Assembly: GCF_000421745.1 (NCBI RefSeq)
Contig: NZ_ATXP01000001.1
Location: 124,001 to 188,000, forward strand
From: Nesterenkonia alba DSM 19423
GTDB taxonomy: Bacteria; Actinomycetota; Actinomycetes; Actinomycetales; Micrococcaceae
DNA length: 64,000 nucleotides
Direction of reading: 5' to 3'
The notes under the pieces were generated by a model. It was not told the origin of the DNA and searched no databases. It worked only from the letters and a program-made list of their open reading frames with translations. Positions within the stretch are counted from its first letter, which is position 1; the number at the start of each line of letters is the position of its first letter. The translations under genes were made by a program, and so were the position numbers. Positions 53,515 through 63,430 of this stretch are shown here, piece after piece.

Positions 53515-54275
53515 GGCGTCACCGGTGAGTCCTGCGATGGTGAAGATTCCGGGACGGCTGAGGCCAGCGGCCAGGAGCCGTCGATCACCGCCTCCGGATT
53601 GCGGCGCCGGAGAAACTGCTGAAAATCCGCCGCCTGGTCGGCTTTCCAACCCACCTGTAAATCGTGGAGTTCTTCGGCCGGAAGCTGTAGCTGGGGGTAG
53701 TGCTCAGCCAAGCAGAGCGCCACTTCCACCGCGGCCAGGGCATCGGCGCCGGCGGTGTGGGCCTCATCGAGAACCACGTGGTACACCCCGCACAGATCGG
53801 TCAGGGTGCGTTTGCCGGGGCGGTACTTATCGACCTGCTTGTCGATGACCAACGGGTCGATGACCGGCCGGGGCTCGGGCATCCCCACCCCGTGGCGGGC
53901 TGCCTCGTGCTGTAAGACAGTGAAGTCATACGGGGCGTTCATCGCCACTACCGCTGAACCGGCATCAAACTCCTTGCCCAGCTCCACGGCGATCTGCCGG
54001 ACCGCTTCGGAGGCATCTTGGCCCTCGGCCACCGCCAGTGCTGTGGAGATGCCGTGAATCGCCGTGGTTTCCTCCGGGATCGGCATCCCCGGATTCACCA
54101 GCCATTCCCGTACCCGGGGGCCGGCAGGGTCACCGGGGTCGACGACGACCAGTGCCGCCGAGACGATCCGGGCCTGGCTGGGGTACCGGGAGGTGGTCTC
54201 CACATCGAAGCCCACCACGCGTCCGGTATGCCAGGACCCTTCAGCGGCCGGGATGTCGAACAGTGCCTCCGTCAT
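53511..54275 (-). CDS. DnaQ-type 3'-5' exonuclease
   Basis: The 254-residue protein has the DEDDh exonuclease motifs: GFDVETT (Exo I, Asp and Glu), NAPYDFTVL (Exo II, Asp) and AHTAGADALA (Exo III, His and Asp). Members include the polymerase III epsilon proofreading subunit and stand-alone RNases or DNases. A stretch of about 80 residues after the domain is unconserved, and the tail is Ser/Pro-rich. ATG 54275 lies 7 nt after TAATGT, fitting a leaderless start and excluding the longer form from 54305. Confidence 0.82.
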   Translation of the reverse strand: MTEALFDIPAAEGSWHTGRVVGFDVETTSRYPSQARIVSAALVVVDPGDPAGPRVREWLVNPGMPIPEETTAIHGISTALAVAEGQDASEAVRQIAVELGKEFDAGSAVVAMNAPYDFTVLQHEAARHGVGMPEPRPVIDPLVIDKQVDKYRPGKRTLTDLCGVYHVVLDEAHTAGADALAAVEVALCLAEHYPQLQLPAEELHDLQVGWKADQAADFQQFLRRRNPEAVIDGSWPLASAVPESSPSQDSPVTP

Positions 54276-54282
54276 GGGCAGA

Positions 54283-54288
54283 ACATTA
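54283..54288 (-). promoter_or_regulatory. -10 box of the DnaQ-type exonuclease gene
   Basis: TAATGT on the minus strand is followed by 7 nt and ATG 54275, with no ribosome binding site between. Confidence 0.4.
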
Positions 54289-54327
54289 CCGCGCGGGGAG
54301 GACACCTGCGGTGTCCCGGGCGCGGGA

Positions 54328-54735
54328 CTACTCGCCGCCGGCGGTGGTGACTTGCTCGCGGATGGCTGACATCTGGTCAGCCGTCAGCGGGAACTGGTGG
54401 TCGGTCCCGGGGTCGATGACGATGCCGGCGTCGGTGACGGATTGCAGGATGGCGATCCCCGAGACGACCGCCACATGCGGAGCGCGTTCTTTGTAGTCGG
54501 CGGGGATTTCCTCCGGACTGCTGAACAGCGGCAGCACGGGGTTTTCGTTCTGATCCTGCAGCATCAAGGGGCTGACGGAACCGTCTTCACCCGGCTGCTG
54601 GGGGGAGGGCAGGTAGATCTCCGACTGCAGGAACGCGTTGACCACGCCCACCAGCTCATCGGTGCTCGCTTCGCCCTCGGCCGCGGTGGCCAGGGCCTGC
54701 TTGAGGTCGGGGGTCTGCGGTGCTTCTTCAGTCAT
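54328..54735 (-). CDS. SseB-like protein, function unknown
   Basis: The 135-residue protein resembles SseB N-terminal domains (VVNAFLQSEIYLPSPQQ and the VLPLFSSPEEI strand, then VAVVSGIAILQSVTDAGIVIDPGTDHQFPLTADQM). The family is widespread in actinobacteria and its role outside Salmonella secretion is unknown. ATG 54735 is preceded by AAGAAGG. It lies divergent from adnA; no LexA-type box is seen in the 176-bp gap. Confidence 0.7.
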   Translation of the reverse strand: MTEEAPQTPDLKQALATAAEGEASTDELVGVVNAFLQSEIYLPSPQQPGEDGSVSPLMLQDQNENPVLPLFSSPEEIPADYKERAPHVAVVSGIAILQSVTDAGIVIDPGTDHQFPLTADQMSAIREQVTTAGGE

Positions 54736-54911
54736 CTCTTTACCTTCTTCATCTGATGGGGATCAACAGCGCGTGGAGTCTGCCCGGCTGAGCGTCCCAC
54801 GCTACCGAGTCTGCGCCCGGTGTGTGAAGGGGCGGCTGTGTGAAGCGGCACTGAGGCATGTCACCGGGCACCGTTACGGTGGACTCAGCATGGAGCACCA
54901 GGAGGGCATAG

Positions 54912-57900
54912 ATGAGTACAGTGCAGCAGGCAGCCGAGCTGCCGACCAGCCGGGTGGACTGGGACGCCGAGCAACGGCGGGTTCGCAGCCTGCCGGGCTC
55001 CGGCACCGGCCCGGCCTTGGTCTACGGTGGGCCCGGTTCCGGCAAGACCTGGCTGACGGTGCGTCTGGCCGCGGATTTCATTACCGCCGGACATGACGCC
55101 TCCCGGCTGCTGGTGCTGTCTCCGACCCGCACCTCGGCGGCCCGTCTACGGCGGGGACTGGAACGTACTCTGGCCGCCGAAGACGGCGATCACACCCATT
55201 TCACTGCTCAGCCGTCCCGGTCGTTTTCCGCATGGGCGTTCTGGATCCTCAATCAGGCTCGCGAATTCCAGGTGGAACAGGCGACCCTGGCTCCTCGCCT
55301 GCTTTCCGGGGCCGAACAGGACCGAGTGATCTCCGAGGTGCTCGCTTCCCTGGCAGACACCGTGGATCTTGACTCCGAAGAATGGGCCCCCTTGGCCGGT
55401 GCGCTGGAAGCCCCCCGGGCGTTGCGCAAACAGATCCGTACCTTCATCGACCGGTGCCGGGAGTACCAGGTGACTGCCGAGCAGTTACAGCGCCACGGCC
55501 TGGACCCCCAGGCGCTGCCTGGTGTCCACCGCCCGGAATGGCGGGCACTAGGAACGGTGCTCACCGCCTATGAGACTTACCTGGCTGAACAGATGCCGGG
55601 GGTCTATGACTCCACAGCCCTGCTGGCCGAGGCCGAACGGTTGCTTCAGCTCCCTGCTGCTGTGCCACAGGCTGGGGACACCGGCCAGCAGCCTTTGGTG
55701 GACATTCTACGTCAGCGGCTAGATCTCATCCTCGTCGACGACCTCCAGGAGGCCCCGCCCTCGGTGTACCGACTGCTGGCTCAGCTGGGTGCCGGGGGTC
55801 CGGTCATTGCCTTCGCCAACCCCAGTGTCACCGTCCAGGGTTTCCGTGGTGCCAGGCCGGATAAGCTCGCCAACTGGACAAAGCAGGTTGCTGATCCCTC
55901 CAGCCCTGACGCGGTCGGGAGCATGGTTGCCAGGCCCGAGACAGGGCTGCCACAACCGGTGGTGCTCAGCCTGCCGCGCAGTTATCGCATGGCTGGAGAC
56001 GCCGCAGACCTCTACACCGCTACGGTGGCCCGCACCGGGGCGGTGGTCTCCCTGCAGGCTTCAGGGGCCCCTTCGTTTCCTGACCACGAAGAACACTCCG
56101 GTACCCGGATCACCACAGACACCTGCCCGACTGAGGTTGCCGCGACAGTACTGAGTTCACAGCACCTCGCCGATCGGAAGATCCTCCAAGAGGTGCTCCA
56201 GGCCCGTGCCGCCGGGGCTGGGTGGGATCAGATTGCCGTTATTGTCCGGGGCACTGAGCGTATTGACCGGCTCCATCGGCTCTTCACCCAGCACTCAGTA
56301 GAGGTCACCCGGGAACTCAGCGACCTGGTGTTGCACCGGGAAGAAGCAGTGTGGCCGCTGCTGAGTCTGATGGCTGCCGGCTCCGGTGAACCACACCGGG
56401 TGCTTTCGTTGCAGCAGGCACTGGACCTGCTCGCCAGTGTCTACGCTGGAGCTGAGGCACGTCGGGTCCGCGGGATCCGTCAGGCGCTGCTGCAGATCAC
56501 CCGGCGCTTGGAGACCGAGGGCACTGTGGTAGACCCAGAACCCCTTCCGGGCCCGGAGGAACACAGCCGCTCGGACCACTTACTGGTGGCCGCGCTGCGG
56601 CTTGATCCGGGTGTGGAACCGGTCTTCGAACGCATCGCCGAAACCCAGCCTGCCTCGGTGCTCGACAAGGCTGAGCGCCTCTGGCGCGGCACTCTGGAGC
56701 CGTTGTTGCGGCTGCGCCGGATGCTGCGTGCCGCGGTGGAAGCCCAGCAGGTGTCACACGGCGCCTCAGCCGAAGAGGTCCTATGGGCGGTGTGGGAGGC
56801 CGCCGACGTCGCGGAGGACTGGCAGCAGATCGCCCTCAGTGACCATGAAGACGCCCAGCGTGCCGATGCGAACCTTGATGCCGTGATGGCTGCCTTTCAA
56901 ACGGCACGTCGTTTCCTCGGCCAGCAGCAGGGCAACGAGGCCCTGGCTTTCGTCGACTACGTCGAAGAACTCGAGCTGCCCATGGACGGGCTGGTCGACG
57001 CCGGCACCGCCCACACCGGTGTGGAGATCCTCACGCCCGCCACCGCTGCGGGCCGGCAGTTCCACACCGCGATCCTCACCGACCTCCAAGACGGCACCTG
57101 GCCGCTGGTCAGACCCCAAGGTGAACTATTGGGTTCCTCAGACCTGGTGGCCGTGGTCGAAGCCGCCGGGGACCGGCCCATGACCGATGTGCTCTCCAAA
57201 CGTCAAGAGGCGTTGATCGATGAGTATCGAGTCTTCGCCTCCGCAGTCTCCCGGGCCACCCACCGTGTCGCCCTCGTTGCGGTGCAATCTGATGACCAGG
57301 TTCCGAGCTCTCTCTATGACCTGCACCATCCCCCGGTGACAGAAGGCCCAGCGGGCGAACGGGTCGAACGTGTGCCACAGGTCCGGGTGCCCCAGCTCGT
57401 GGAAGGTCGGGCCCTGGCCGCCGGATTGCGCACCCGCTTAGAACGTGAACTCCTCCGGGAGAATCCCGATCCCGGCACCGTGGAGTCCGTGGCCCGGGAG
57501 TTAGCGGTCCTGGCCCAAAGTGGAATCCCCGGGGCGCACCCGGACAGCTGGTGGGGCGTACGCGAGCTCAGTAGCACCGCGGCGGTTTTCGATCCCGACG
57601 ACGTCGTGCCCATCTCTCCCTCATCTGTCGCCGATGCCCGGGATCAGCCGTTGAAGTGGTTCACCTCCGCCGCTGGGGGCACGCCTCCCAGCCCATATGC
57701 CGCGGATCTGGGAACTTTCATCCACATGATCGCCGAGAAGTACCCGGAGGCCAGTACCGCGGAGCTGTTGGACGCCCTCGACACCGAATGGGAAGCCTTC
57801 AGGGCCGGCGACACCTGGGCTGATGAGCAGAATAAAGCAGAAGCCGCCGAACTGCTCGAAGTTCTCGGTGGTTACTACGACCGGCTCAAAGGTCTTCACA

Positions 57901-58700
57901 CACCCAATCCGGAAGACCTGTTGCCCCGTAAGGCCTGGATTGACGAACAGTTCCTCAGGCTCCAGATCCCGGTGCAGATCGCAGGGACCGAACGTCTGGT
58001 GGAATTGCGCGGCAAGGCCGATCGGATTGAGATTCTCGACGACGGCCGCGTCTACGTGGTCGACATCAAGACGACCAAGCGCATCCCCAGCAACGATGAG
58101 GTGCGCACCGAATACCCCCAAATCGGTCTCTACCAGCTCATGCTTGCTGCCGGGGCCCTGGAATCCACGCTGCGCCGGATGGTCGAAGACCTCACCGCCC
58201 GACTGGAGGAGGGCACCGTGGAGGAGCCTCAGCGTGAGCAGCTCAGCCGGCGTCGTGCGCAGGCCCTTGACCGGCTGCACCGGATCGGAGCCGACATCAG
58301 CGACCTCGACCCCTCCGGCGAGTTCACGGCGCACCTGAGCAGTCGCGCAGAGAAACCCATTGACCCCACGCGGGTCGCCGGGGCTGCCCTGTTGCAGCTG
58401 CGCCGCAAGTGGCCAGAGAAAGTGACCGGCCGGACCAAGAACTTCCCCACCCAACCGCAGGCGCCCTTGCCGGTCCCCGAGCAGCCACACACCGAGACAC
58501 CCGGAGAGGAATGGTGGCGGAGCACCTGGGCGATGCACCACGTCGAGGCCGCTGCACAGGCCATGACCGGCACCAGCTTCCGCGCCCAGCACGAACCGGG
58601 AACCGGCGGGCCTTTCAGTACCTGCTACGTGGGCGTGCTCTGCCCGCTCTGTGCTGAGAACACCCCCGTGGTCCAGCGGGAATGGGAGGAAACCGCATGA
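54912..58700 (+). CDS. adnA: AdnA-like UvrD-family helicase-nuclease subunit
   Basis: The 1262-residue protein is the first subunit of an AdnAB-type double-strand-break resection machine, the actinobacterial counterpart of RecBCD/AddAB. Walker A is GGPGSGKT (about 39-46). The Walker B is VDDLQEA, with Asp where other UvrD motors have the catalytic Glu, so its ATPase may be weak. Helicase motifs continue to TAAGRQFHTAILTDLQDGTWP. The C-terminal RecB-like nuclease domain (about 980-1150) has ADLGTFIHMIAEK and GKADRIEIL then YVVDIKTTK (Asp-x-Lys). Near the end CYVGVLCPLC gives three closely spaced cysteines. AGGAGGG precedes ATG 54912. adnB overlaps by 4 nt. Confidence 0.87.
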   Translation: MSTVQQAAELPTSRVDWDAEQRRVRSLPGSGTGPALVYGGPGSGKTWLTVRLAADFITAGHDASRLLVLSPTRTSAARLRRGLERTLAAEDGDHTHFTAQPSRSFSAWAFWILNQAREFQVEQATLAPRLLSGAEQDRVISEVLASLADTVDLDSEEWAPLAGALEAPRALRKQIRTFIDRCREYQVTAEQLQRHGLDPQALPGVHRPEWRALGTVLTAYETYLAEQMPGVYDSTALLAEAERLLQLPAAVPQAGDTGQQPLVDILRQRLDLILVDDLQEAPPSVYRLLAQLGAGGPVIAFANPSVTVQGFRGARPDKLANWTKQVADPSSPDAVGSMVARPETGLPQPVVLSLPRSYRMAGDAADLYTATVARTGAVVSLQASGAPSFPDHEEHSGTRITTDTCPTEVAATVLSSQHLADRKILQEVLQARAAGAGWDQIAVIVRGTERIDRLHRLFTQHSVEVTRELSDLVLHREEAVWPLLSLMAAGSGEPHRVLSLQQALDLLASVYAGAEARRVRGIRQALLQITRRLETEGTVVDPEPLPGPEEHSRSDHLLVAALRLDPGVEPVFERIAETQPASVLDKAERLWRGTLEPLLRLRRMLRAAVEAQQVSHGASAEEVLWAVWEAADVAEDWQQIALSDHEDAQRADANLDAVMAAFQTARRFLGQQQGNEALAFVDYVEELELPMDGLVDAGTAHTGVEILTPATAAGRQFHTAILTDLQDGTWPLVRPQGELLGSSDLVAVVEAAGDRPMTDVLSKRQEALIDEYRVFASAVSRATHRVALVAVQSDDQVPSSLYDLHHPPVTEGPAGERVERVPQVRVPQLVEGRALAAGLRTRLERELLRENPDPGTVESVARELAVLAQSGIPGAHPDSWWGVRELSSTAAVFDPDDVVPISPSSVADARDQPLKWFTSAAGGTPPSPYAADLGTFIHMIAEKYPEASTAELLDALDTEWEAFRAGDTWADEQNKAEAAELLEVLGGYYDRLKGLHTPNPEDLLPRKAWIDEQFLRLQIPVQIAGTERLVELRGKADRIEILDDGRVYVVDIKTTKRIPSNDEVRTEYPQIGLYQLMLAAGALESTLRRMVEDLTARLEEGTVEEPQREQLSRRRAQALDRLHRIGADISDLDPSGEFTAHLSSRAEKPIDPTRVAGAALLQLRRKWPEKVTGRTKNFPTQPQAPLPVPEQPHTETPGEEWWRSTWAMHHVEAAAQAMTGTSFRAQHEPGTGGPFSTCYVGVLCPLCAENTPVVQREWEETA

Positions 58701-61700
58701 ACACCACCAGCAGCGCTCGGTTCACCGAACGGTTCAGCCCGGCCCACCTGGCTGAGGTCCTGGGCACCAACACCCCCACCGCTGAGCAACAGAGTGTGAT
58801 CCGCGGTGGCACACTCATCGACGGGGAAGTCCACCGGGGTCTGGATCCGATGCTCGTCATCGCCGGGGCCGGGTCGGGGAAAACTCAGACAATGGCCGAC
58901 CGGGTCGTGTACCTGGTGGCCAACCTCGCGGTCCGCCCCGACCAGATCCTCGGTGTGACCTTCACCCGCAAAGCCGCCGCGGAACTCAAACAGCGCGTTA
59001 CCGGGCAGCTCGGCCAGCTGGTTCGCCGTGGAGTGGTTTCCGTTGAAGAGATCCTCAGTGGCCGGCCTGACCCCGAAGATCTCGCTGAGCAGCGGCGTCG
59101 CCGGTGGGCCACCGACGGGCTTGAGGACCTGCTCGCACCCTCGGTCTCCACTTACCACTCCTACGCCAGCAGCCTGGTGCGCAGCTACGGCACCCATATC
59201 GGTATCGAACCAGAAGCCGTGCAATTGACGGAGGCCCACGCTTGGCAGCTGGCCCACGGGCTCATCACCACCCTGCATACCGGAGAGGATGTCCCCGAGC
59301 ATCTCCACCAGCTGGCCGCTCGGTTAGCGGAGGCCGAGAGGTCCGCCTCCGCCCTCACCGATGCGGTACTGAACCTCACCGGAGAGCTGGCTGAGCATCT
59401 GGTCACCGCCGAAGAACTCCAGGCCTGGATCGCCGACCGGCTGCACGGCTACCACCGGGAGTACGGAGAGAAACCCACCACACCGAAGAAACTCGCCGAA
59501 GCCGTTGACGGTCTGCTAGAGAAGCTCAGCTTCCGTCCGGTGGTGGCGGCTCTGGCTGAGGAATACCAGAAGATCAAACGGGACAAAAACTTCCTGGATT
59601 TCGGTGACCTGCTGCTACGCGCCGAAGAGATCACCCGCCGTTCTCCCGCCGCTGTGGCCGCCGAACGGGATCGGTACCGGGTGGTCCTGCTCGACGAGTT
59701 TCAGGACACCTCACACGCTCAACTGCAGCTGTTTCACCATCTCTACGGGCAAGGACACTCGGTGACCGCCGTAGGTGACCCCAACCAGTCGATCTACGGC
59801 TTCCGTGGAGCCTCTGCCGGCCAGCTGTTCACCTTCCCCACCACGTTCACCACCGCTGAGGGCAACCCGGCCGCCCAGCATGTGCTGACCATCGCCTGGC
59901 GGAACGCCCCCACCATCCTTTCGGTGGCCAACCGCCTCATCGACCCCTTCCGCTACGCCCCCACGTCCTCAGAAGAAGACCACACCTCCCCCCAGAACCA
60001 TCGGGAGACCACAGCCCACGGTGGGGACCCAGACCACGACGACGCCGAGCACCACACCCCCACGGAACCCCCGGGTGCGTACCTCACTCGGGACTGGAAC
60101 CGCCAGATGCGGCTGCAACTGCGGCGGGTCACCGGTGAGCTCGCAGCTGAGGATGACGCCATCGCCAGCGATGGGATCCGGCTGCGCCCCAACCCGTATC
60201 TCACACGGGAGGACGAGCCCGGTCGCATCGCACTGCACTGGGCCGGTGACGCCGCTGAGGAAGCCCGCGCCATCGCCGATGAGCTGGAAGCCGCCTATCT
60301 GCGGCAGAACCGGGCTAAAGGTCACCGAGGGGACATCCGGCACCCCGATCCCTCGGTCCATCCGGACAAGCGGGTGCGTGCTGCGGTGCTGGCCCGCAAA
60401 CGCGACCAACTGTTGGTCCTCCAACAGGAACTGCGCGCCCGGAACATCCCCTGCGAACTCACCGGTCTGGCCGGACTGCTCAGCACCCCAGAGATCCAGG
60501 AGGTCTGCACCTACCTCACCGTGCTGGCCGATCCCTCCCGCAACGACATGGTGTTCAAGATTCTCGCCGGCCCCCGGTTCCGCCTCGGCGCCCGGGACCT
60601 GCACCGGCTGGGACAGTTCGCCGCTGAGCAGAACCGTCCCAGCCGGGATGGAGAGGCCGAAGAACAGGTCACTCTGCTCGATGCGGTTCTGCGCACAGTC
60701 CACCGGCACCGAGCCCGCGCCCGCGGCCAGCAGCCCCGCCTGCCGGATGTCTCTGAGGCGGCCTTGATCCGCCTCGAGGAATTCGCTGACCTGACCGAAG
60801 CCCTCGACGGGGTCGCCGCGCAGGGGCCGGTGGCACTGATCGAACACGTGATGCACACCATCGGGCTCACTGTGGAACTCGACGTCAAATACGCTGGCGG
60901 CAGTCGGGCGGTACAGCGGTTGGCCGAGTTCACCGCGTGGGCGGAGTCCTTTGAATCCGACCATGAGGAACGCAGCCTGCAGGCCTTCCTCGAGTGGCTT
61001 GAGGTCGCCGAGTCCCAGGAAGGCGGTTTCGCTATCCCGGAAGTGGAGCCCAATCCGGATGCGGTCCAGCTGATGACCATCCACGCCGCCAAAGGGCTCG
61101 AGTGGACCATCGTCGCGGTGATGGGCCTTCAGCAGGACAGTCTGCCGAACCTCGGAGCCTCCGCCATCAAAGACCGGTGGACCGCCAAAGATGGCGCCTT
61201 ACCGGGTCCACTGCGCGGTGATGCGGCATCCATCCCGGCCTGGAACGACACCGGTCAAGGCAGTTGGGAAGGATGGGTCGACGCCGCCGAGGACTACAAA
61301 GAAAACGCCCGCACCTTCACCGAGGAAGAGGAACGCCGACTGGCCTACGTGGCCATTACTCGCGCTGAAGAAGAACTGATTCTCACCGGCACACAGTTCT
61401 TCAGTGCCCGGAAAAGGCCCGTAGGGCCTTCGAGCTACTTCTACGCGGCGGCTGAGCAGCTTGGCCGCAGCAGCGAGGTCGAACAGCTCGTGGCCCAGGC
61501 GCAGGAACGGGTTACCTCGAACGCAGCGGCGCACACCTATTTCACCGCCGAGTGGCCTTTCGAACCACTCGATGGACCGGCCGTGGAACGCACTGTCTAC
61601 GACGATGACGGTGAACGCGTCGAAGGTCCTGTGCTCATCACCCCGCACCGGGAGCCGAAGCCGAGCCAGCTGGTCCGCCAGGCCGCCGAGTACGTCACCG

Positions 61701-62512
61701 CCCAGCTGGGGCAGGAGAACCTCCCTGGTCTTGACGAGTTGGACGAACACACCCGATTCGTGCTCTCCACCGCCCAGGCGAAGGCTGCAAGTGCCCGGCT
61801 GCCAGATCAGATCACCGCCACGCACATGGTGGGCTTCGCCGAAGCCCCTGAACGGCTCGCCCAACAACTCCAACGACCCATTCCGCAGAAACCAGCGGTG
61901 GCACTGCGGCGCGGAACAGCCGTGCATGCCTGGCTGGAACAGCACTTCGACAGCATCGAAACCACCCTGCCCGGTTTCGAAGACCTCGGCCTCGATGACT
62001 CCTTGGTGCAGAAGTTCCAGCTTGAGCAGGTCCGCAGCACCTTCGAACAAAGCGACTGGGCCAATCGGCGAGCCTTCGACGTCGAACTTCCCTTTGCTCT
62101 GGCCCTGGCCGGCACCACGGTGCGTGGGCAGATCGACGCGATCTTCGGCGTCGGCGACGACGGCCGCGAACTCACCGTCCGGGACCGCAAGTTCTGGTAC
62201 GGGCTTCCCACCGCCGAACGCAATGCCCATATGCAGTCAGCGCGGCACTGGCACCTGGTCGATTGGAAGACCGGCGCGGTCCCCGCCGATCGGGACACCC
62301 TGCAGCACCGGTTGTTGCAGCTGGCGGTGTATAAACACGCTTTCGCCGAAACCTTCGGGGTAGACCGGGAGAACATCACCGTCTCCTTCTACTACGTCGA
62401 ACACGGGGTGACGAAGACCCACCCCAGTGAGGAGATGGACGGCATTGACTTCCCCGACTCCCGGCAGGCCTTAGAGGAGACTCTGCGGGCCAATATCCGC
62501 GCAGCCCTGTGA
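58697..62512 (+). CDS. adnB: AdnB-like UvrD-family helicase-nuclease subunit
   Basis: The 1271-residue second subunit is a canonical UvrD-like motor: Walker A GAGSGKTQT (about 58-66), GVTFTRKAAAELKQRV, LDEFQDTSHAQLQLF (intact Asp-Glu), VGDPNQSIYGFRGAS and MTIHAAKGLEWTIVAVMGLQ, then AYVAITRAEEELILTG. The C-terminal nuclease domain has RRGTAVHAWLEQHF, RGQIDAIFG and HLVDWKTGAVP with LLQLAVYKHAFAE. A roughly 55-residue Asp/His/Pro-rich insert (about 410-470) interrupts the helicase domain. ATG 58697 overlaps the adnA stop (ATGA). Both nuclease domains appear intact, so the complex may cut both strands. Confidence 0.9.
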   Translation: MNTTSSARFTERFSPAHLAEVLGTNTPTAEQQSVIRGGTLIDGEVHRGLDPMLVIAGAGSGKTQTMADRVVYLVANLAVRPDQILGVTFTRKAAAELKQRVTGQLGQLVRRGVVSVEEILSGRPDPEDLAEQRRRRWATDGLEDLLAPSVSTYHSYASSLVRSYGTHIGIEPEAVQLTEAHAWQLAHGLITTLHTGEDVPEHLHQLAARLAEAERSASALTDAVLNLTGELAEHLVTAEELQAWIADRLHGYHREYGEKPTTPKKLAEAVDGLLEKLSFRPVVAALAEEYQKIKRDKNFLDFGDLLLRAEEITRRSPAAVAAERDRYRVVLLDEFQDTSHAQLQLFHHLYGQGHSVTAVGDPNQSIYGFRGASAGQLFTFPTTFTTAEGNPAAQHVLTIAWRNAPTILSVANRLIDPFRYAPTSSEEDHTSPQNHRETTAHGGDPDHDDAEHHTPTEPPGAYLTRDWNRQMRLQLRRVTGELAAEDDAIASDGIRLRPNPYLTREDEPGRIALHWAGDAAEEARAIADELEAAYLRQNRAKGHRGDIRHPDPSVHPDKRVRAAVLARKRDQLLVLQQELRARNIPCELTGLAGLLSTPEIQEVCTYLTVLADPSRNDMVFKILAGPRFRLGARDLHRLGQFAAEQNRPSRDGEAEEQVTLLDAVLRTVHRHRARARGQQPRLPDVSEAALIRLEEFADLTEALDGVAAQGPVALIEHVMHTIGLTVELDVKYAGGSRAVQRLAEFTAWAESFESDHEERSLQAFLEWLEVAESQEGGFAIPEVEPNPDAVQLMTIHAAKGLEWTIVAVMGLQQDSLPNLGASAIKDRWTAKDGALPGPLRGDAASIPAWNDTGQGSWEGWVDAAEDYKENARTFTEEEERRLAYVAITRAEEELILTGTQFFSARKRPVGPSSYFYAAAEQLGRSSEVEQLVAQAQERVTSNAAAHTYFTAEWPFEPLDGPAVERTVYDDDGERVEGPVLITPHREPKPSQLVRQAAEYVTAQLGQENLPGLDELDEHTRFVLSTAQAKAASARLPDQITATHMVGFAEAPERLAQQLQRPIPQKPAVALRRGTAVHAWLEQHFDSIETTLPGFEDLGLDDSLVQKFQLEQVRSTFEQSDWANRRAFDVELPFALALAGTTVRGQIDAIFGVGDDGRELTVRDRKFWYGLPTAERNAHMQSARHWHLVDWKTGAVPADRDTLQHRLLQLAVYKHAFAETFGVDRENITVSFYYVEHGVTKTHPSEEMDGIDFPDSRQALEETLRANIRAAL

Positions 62513-62637
62513 CAGCGACCGCAGCGAGATCACCCATCGGTGCGGTAGCCCGATGAAGCGAGGCTGTGAAGAGACCCTGATGAGGATGTCAGCCCCGAGC
62601 GGTACCGTGAGAGCACAGCTGCTAACGGGAGGTCGAC

Positions 62638-63402
62638 ATGGCGAGCAAACAAGCGTGGATCCGGCGGTACACCGACACTCTGACCCGGCACTTCGGCTGG
62701 GAGGTGGAGGCCGATAACACCGGGGACTTACTGGTCACCACTCCGGATTGGAAGTACGTGGTAACCAACTACGCCGAATCCGACCCGGAGTACATGGAAC
62801 TCAATATCTACCTGCGCATCACCCCGGGGGATCGAGACACCTTGGAGGCCATCGCCTCCAAGATCACCAAACAGATCAAGGCCGTGAAAGTCATTGTGCT
62901 CGACGACGACCGGACCCGATTCGTCGTCGGCATGGTGCTTGCACCCCAGGACACACTGCCGCTGCCGCGGACCATCATCGACATTCTGCCCCGGGCCCGG
63001 AAGCTGCTCGGCTCCGCGGTGCGGGACTTCACCACCGAGTCCGAACTGGCCGGTATCGCAGCGGCCTCCCAACAGGAGGACCTCGAGGACAGGCCCGCGC
63101 CACCCACCGAGGACGGCCAAGAGGACGAAAGCATCCGCCACCCGGAGAACGGCCACGCCGGAGCGGCGCGCGGCTCCATGACCCCGGAGGAGACCGAAGC
63201 CGCCGCACAGCAGAGCCCCGAGGCTGTCGGAGAGCCGGAGGAATCCGACCAGCTGCCCGATGAGGACCCCGCCTCGGAAGACTCCAGTACCGCCGAAGAC
63301 GCCAGTTCCGAAGCCCCGGATTCCGACGACCAGCGTTCTCCAGACTCCAGTGCAGAAGGCCACGGTTCTGAGGACCCCAGCTCGGAGGATCCCGGCCGCT
63401 GA
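62638..63402 (+). CDS. YbjN-like domain protein with disordered acidic tail
   Basis: Residues about 1-135 resemble the YbjN/T3SS-chaperone-like fold: WIRRYTDTLTRHFGWEVEADNTGDLLVTTPDW, YAESDPEYMELNIYLRI and VVGMVLAPQDTLPLPRTIIDILPRARKLLGSAV. Residues about 150-254 are low-complexity Glu/Asp/Ser/Pro (EDSSTAEDASSEAPDSDDQ) and surely disordered. The role of YbjN proteins in bacteria is unclear. GGGAGGT lies 5 nt before ATG 62638, so the transcript is leadered. It lies 125 bp after adnB and converges with the MFS gene. Confidence 0.65.
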   Translation: MASKQAWIRRYTDTLTRHFGWEVEADNTGDLLVTTPDWKYVVTNYAESDPEYMELNIYLRITPGDRDTLEAIASKITKQIKAVKVIVLDDDRTRFVVGMVLAPQDTLPLPRTIIDILPRARKLLGSAVRDFTTESELAGIAAASQQEDLEDRPAPPTEDGQEDESIRHPENGHAGAARGSMTPEETEAAAQQSPEAVGEPEESDQLPDEDPASEDSSTAEDASSEAPDSDDQRSPDSSAEGHGSEDPSSEDPGR

Positions 63403-63430
63403 GACCCCGGTGCCCTGCGCTGCCCTACCC

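Noticed and set aside
54736-54911. SOS (LexA) box upstream of adnA
   Set aside because: No GAAC-N4-GTTC-type sequence is present; only a short CACCG-TTA-CGGTG dyad was seen.
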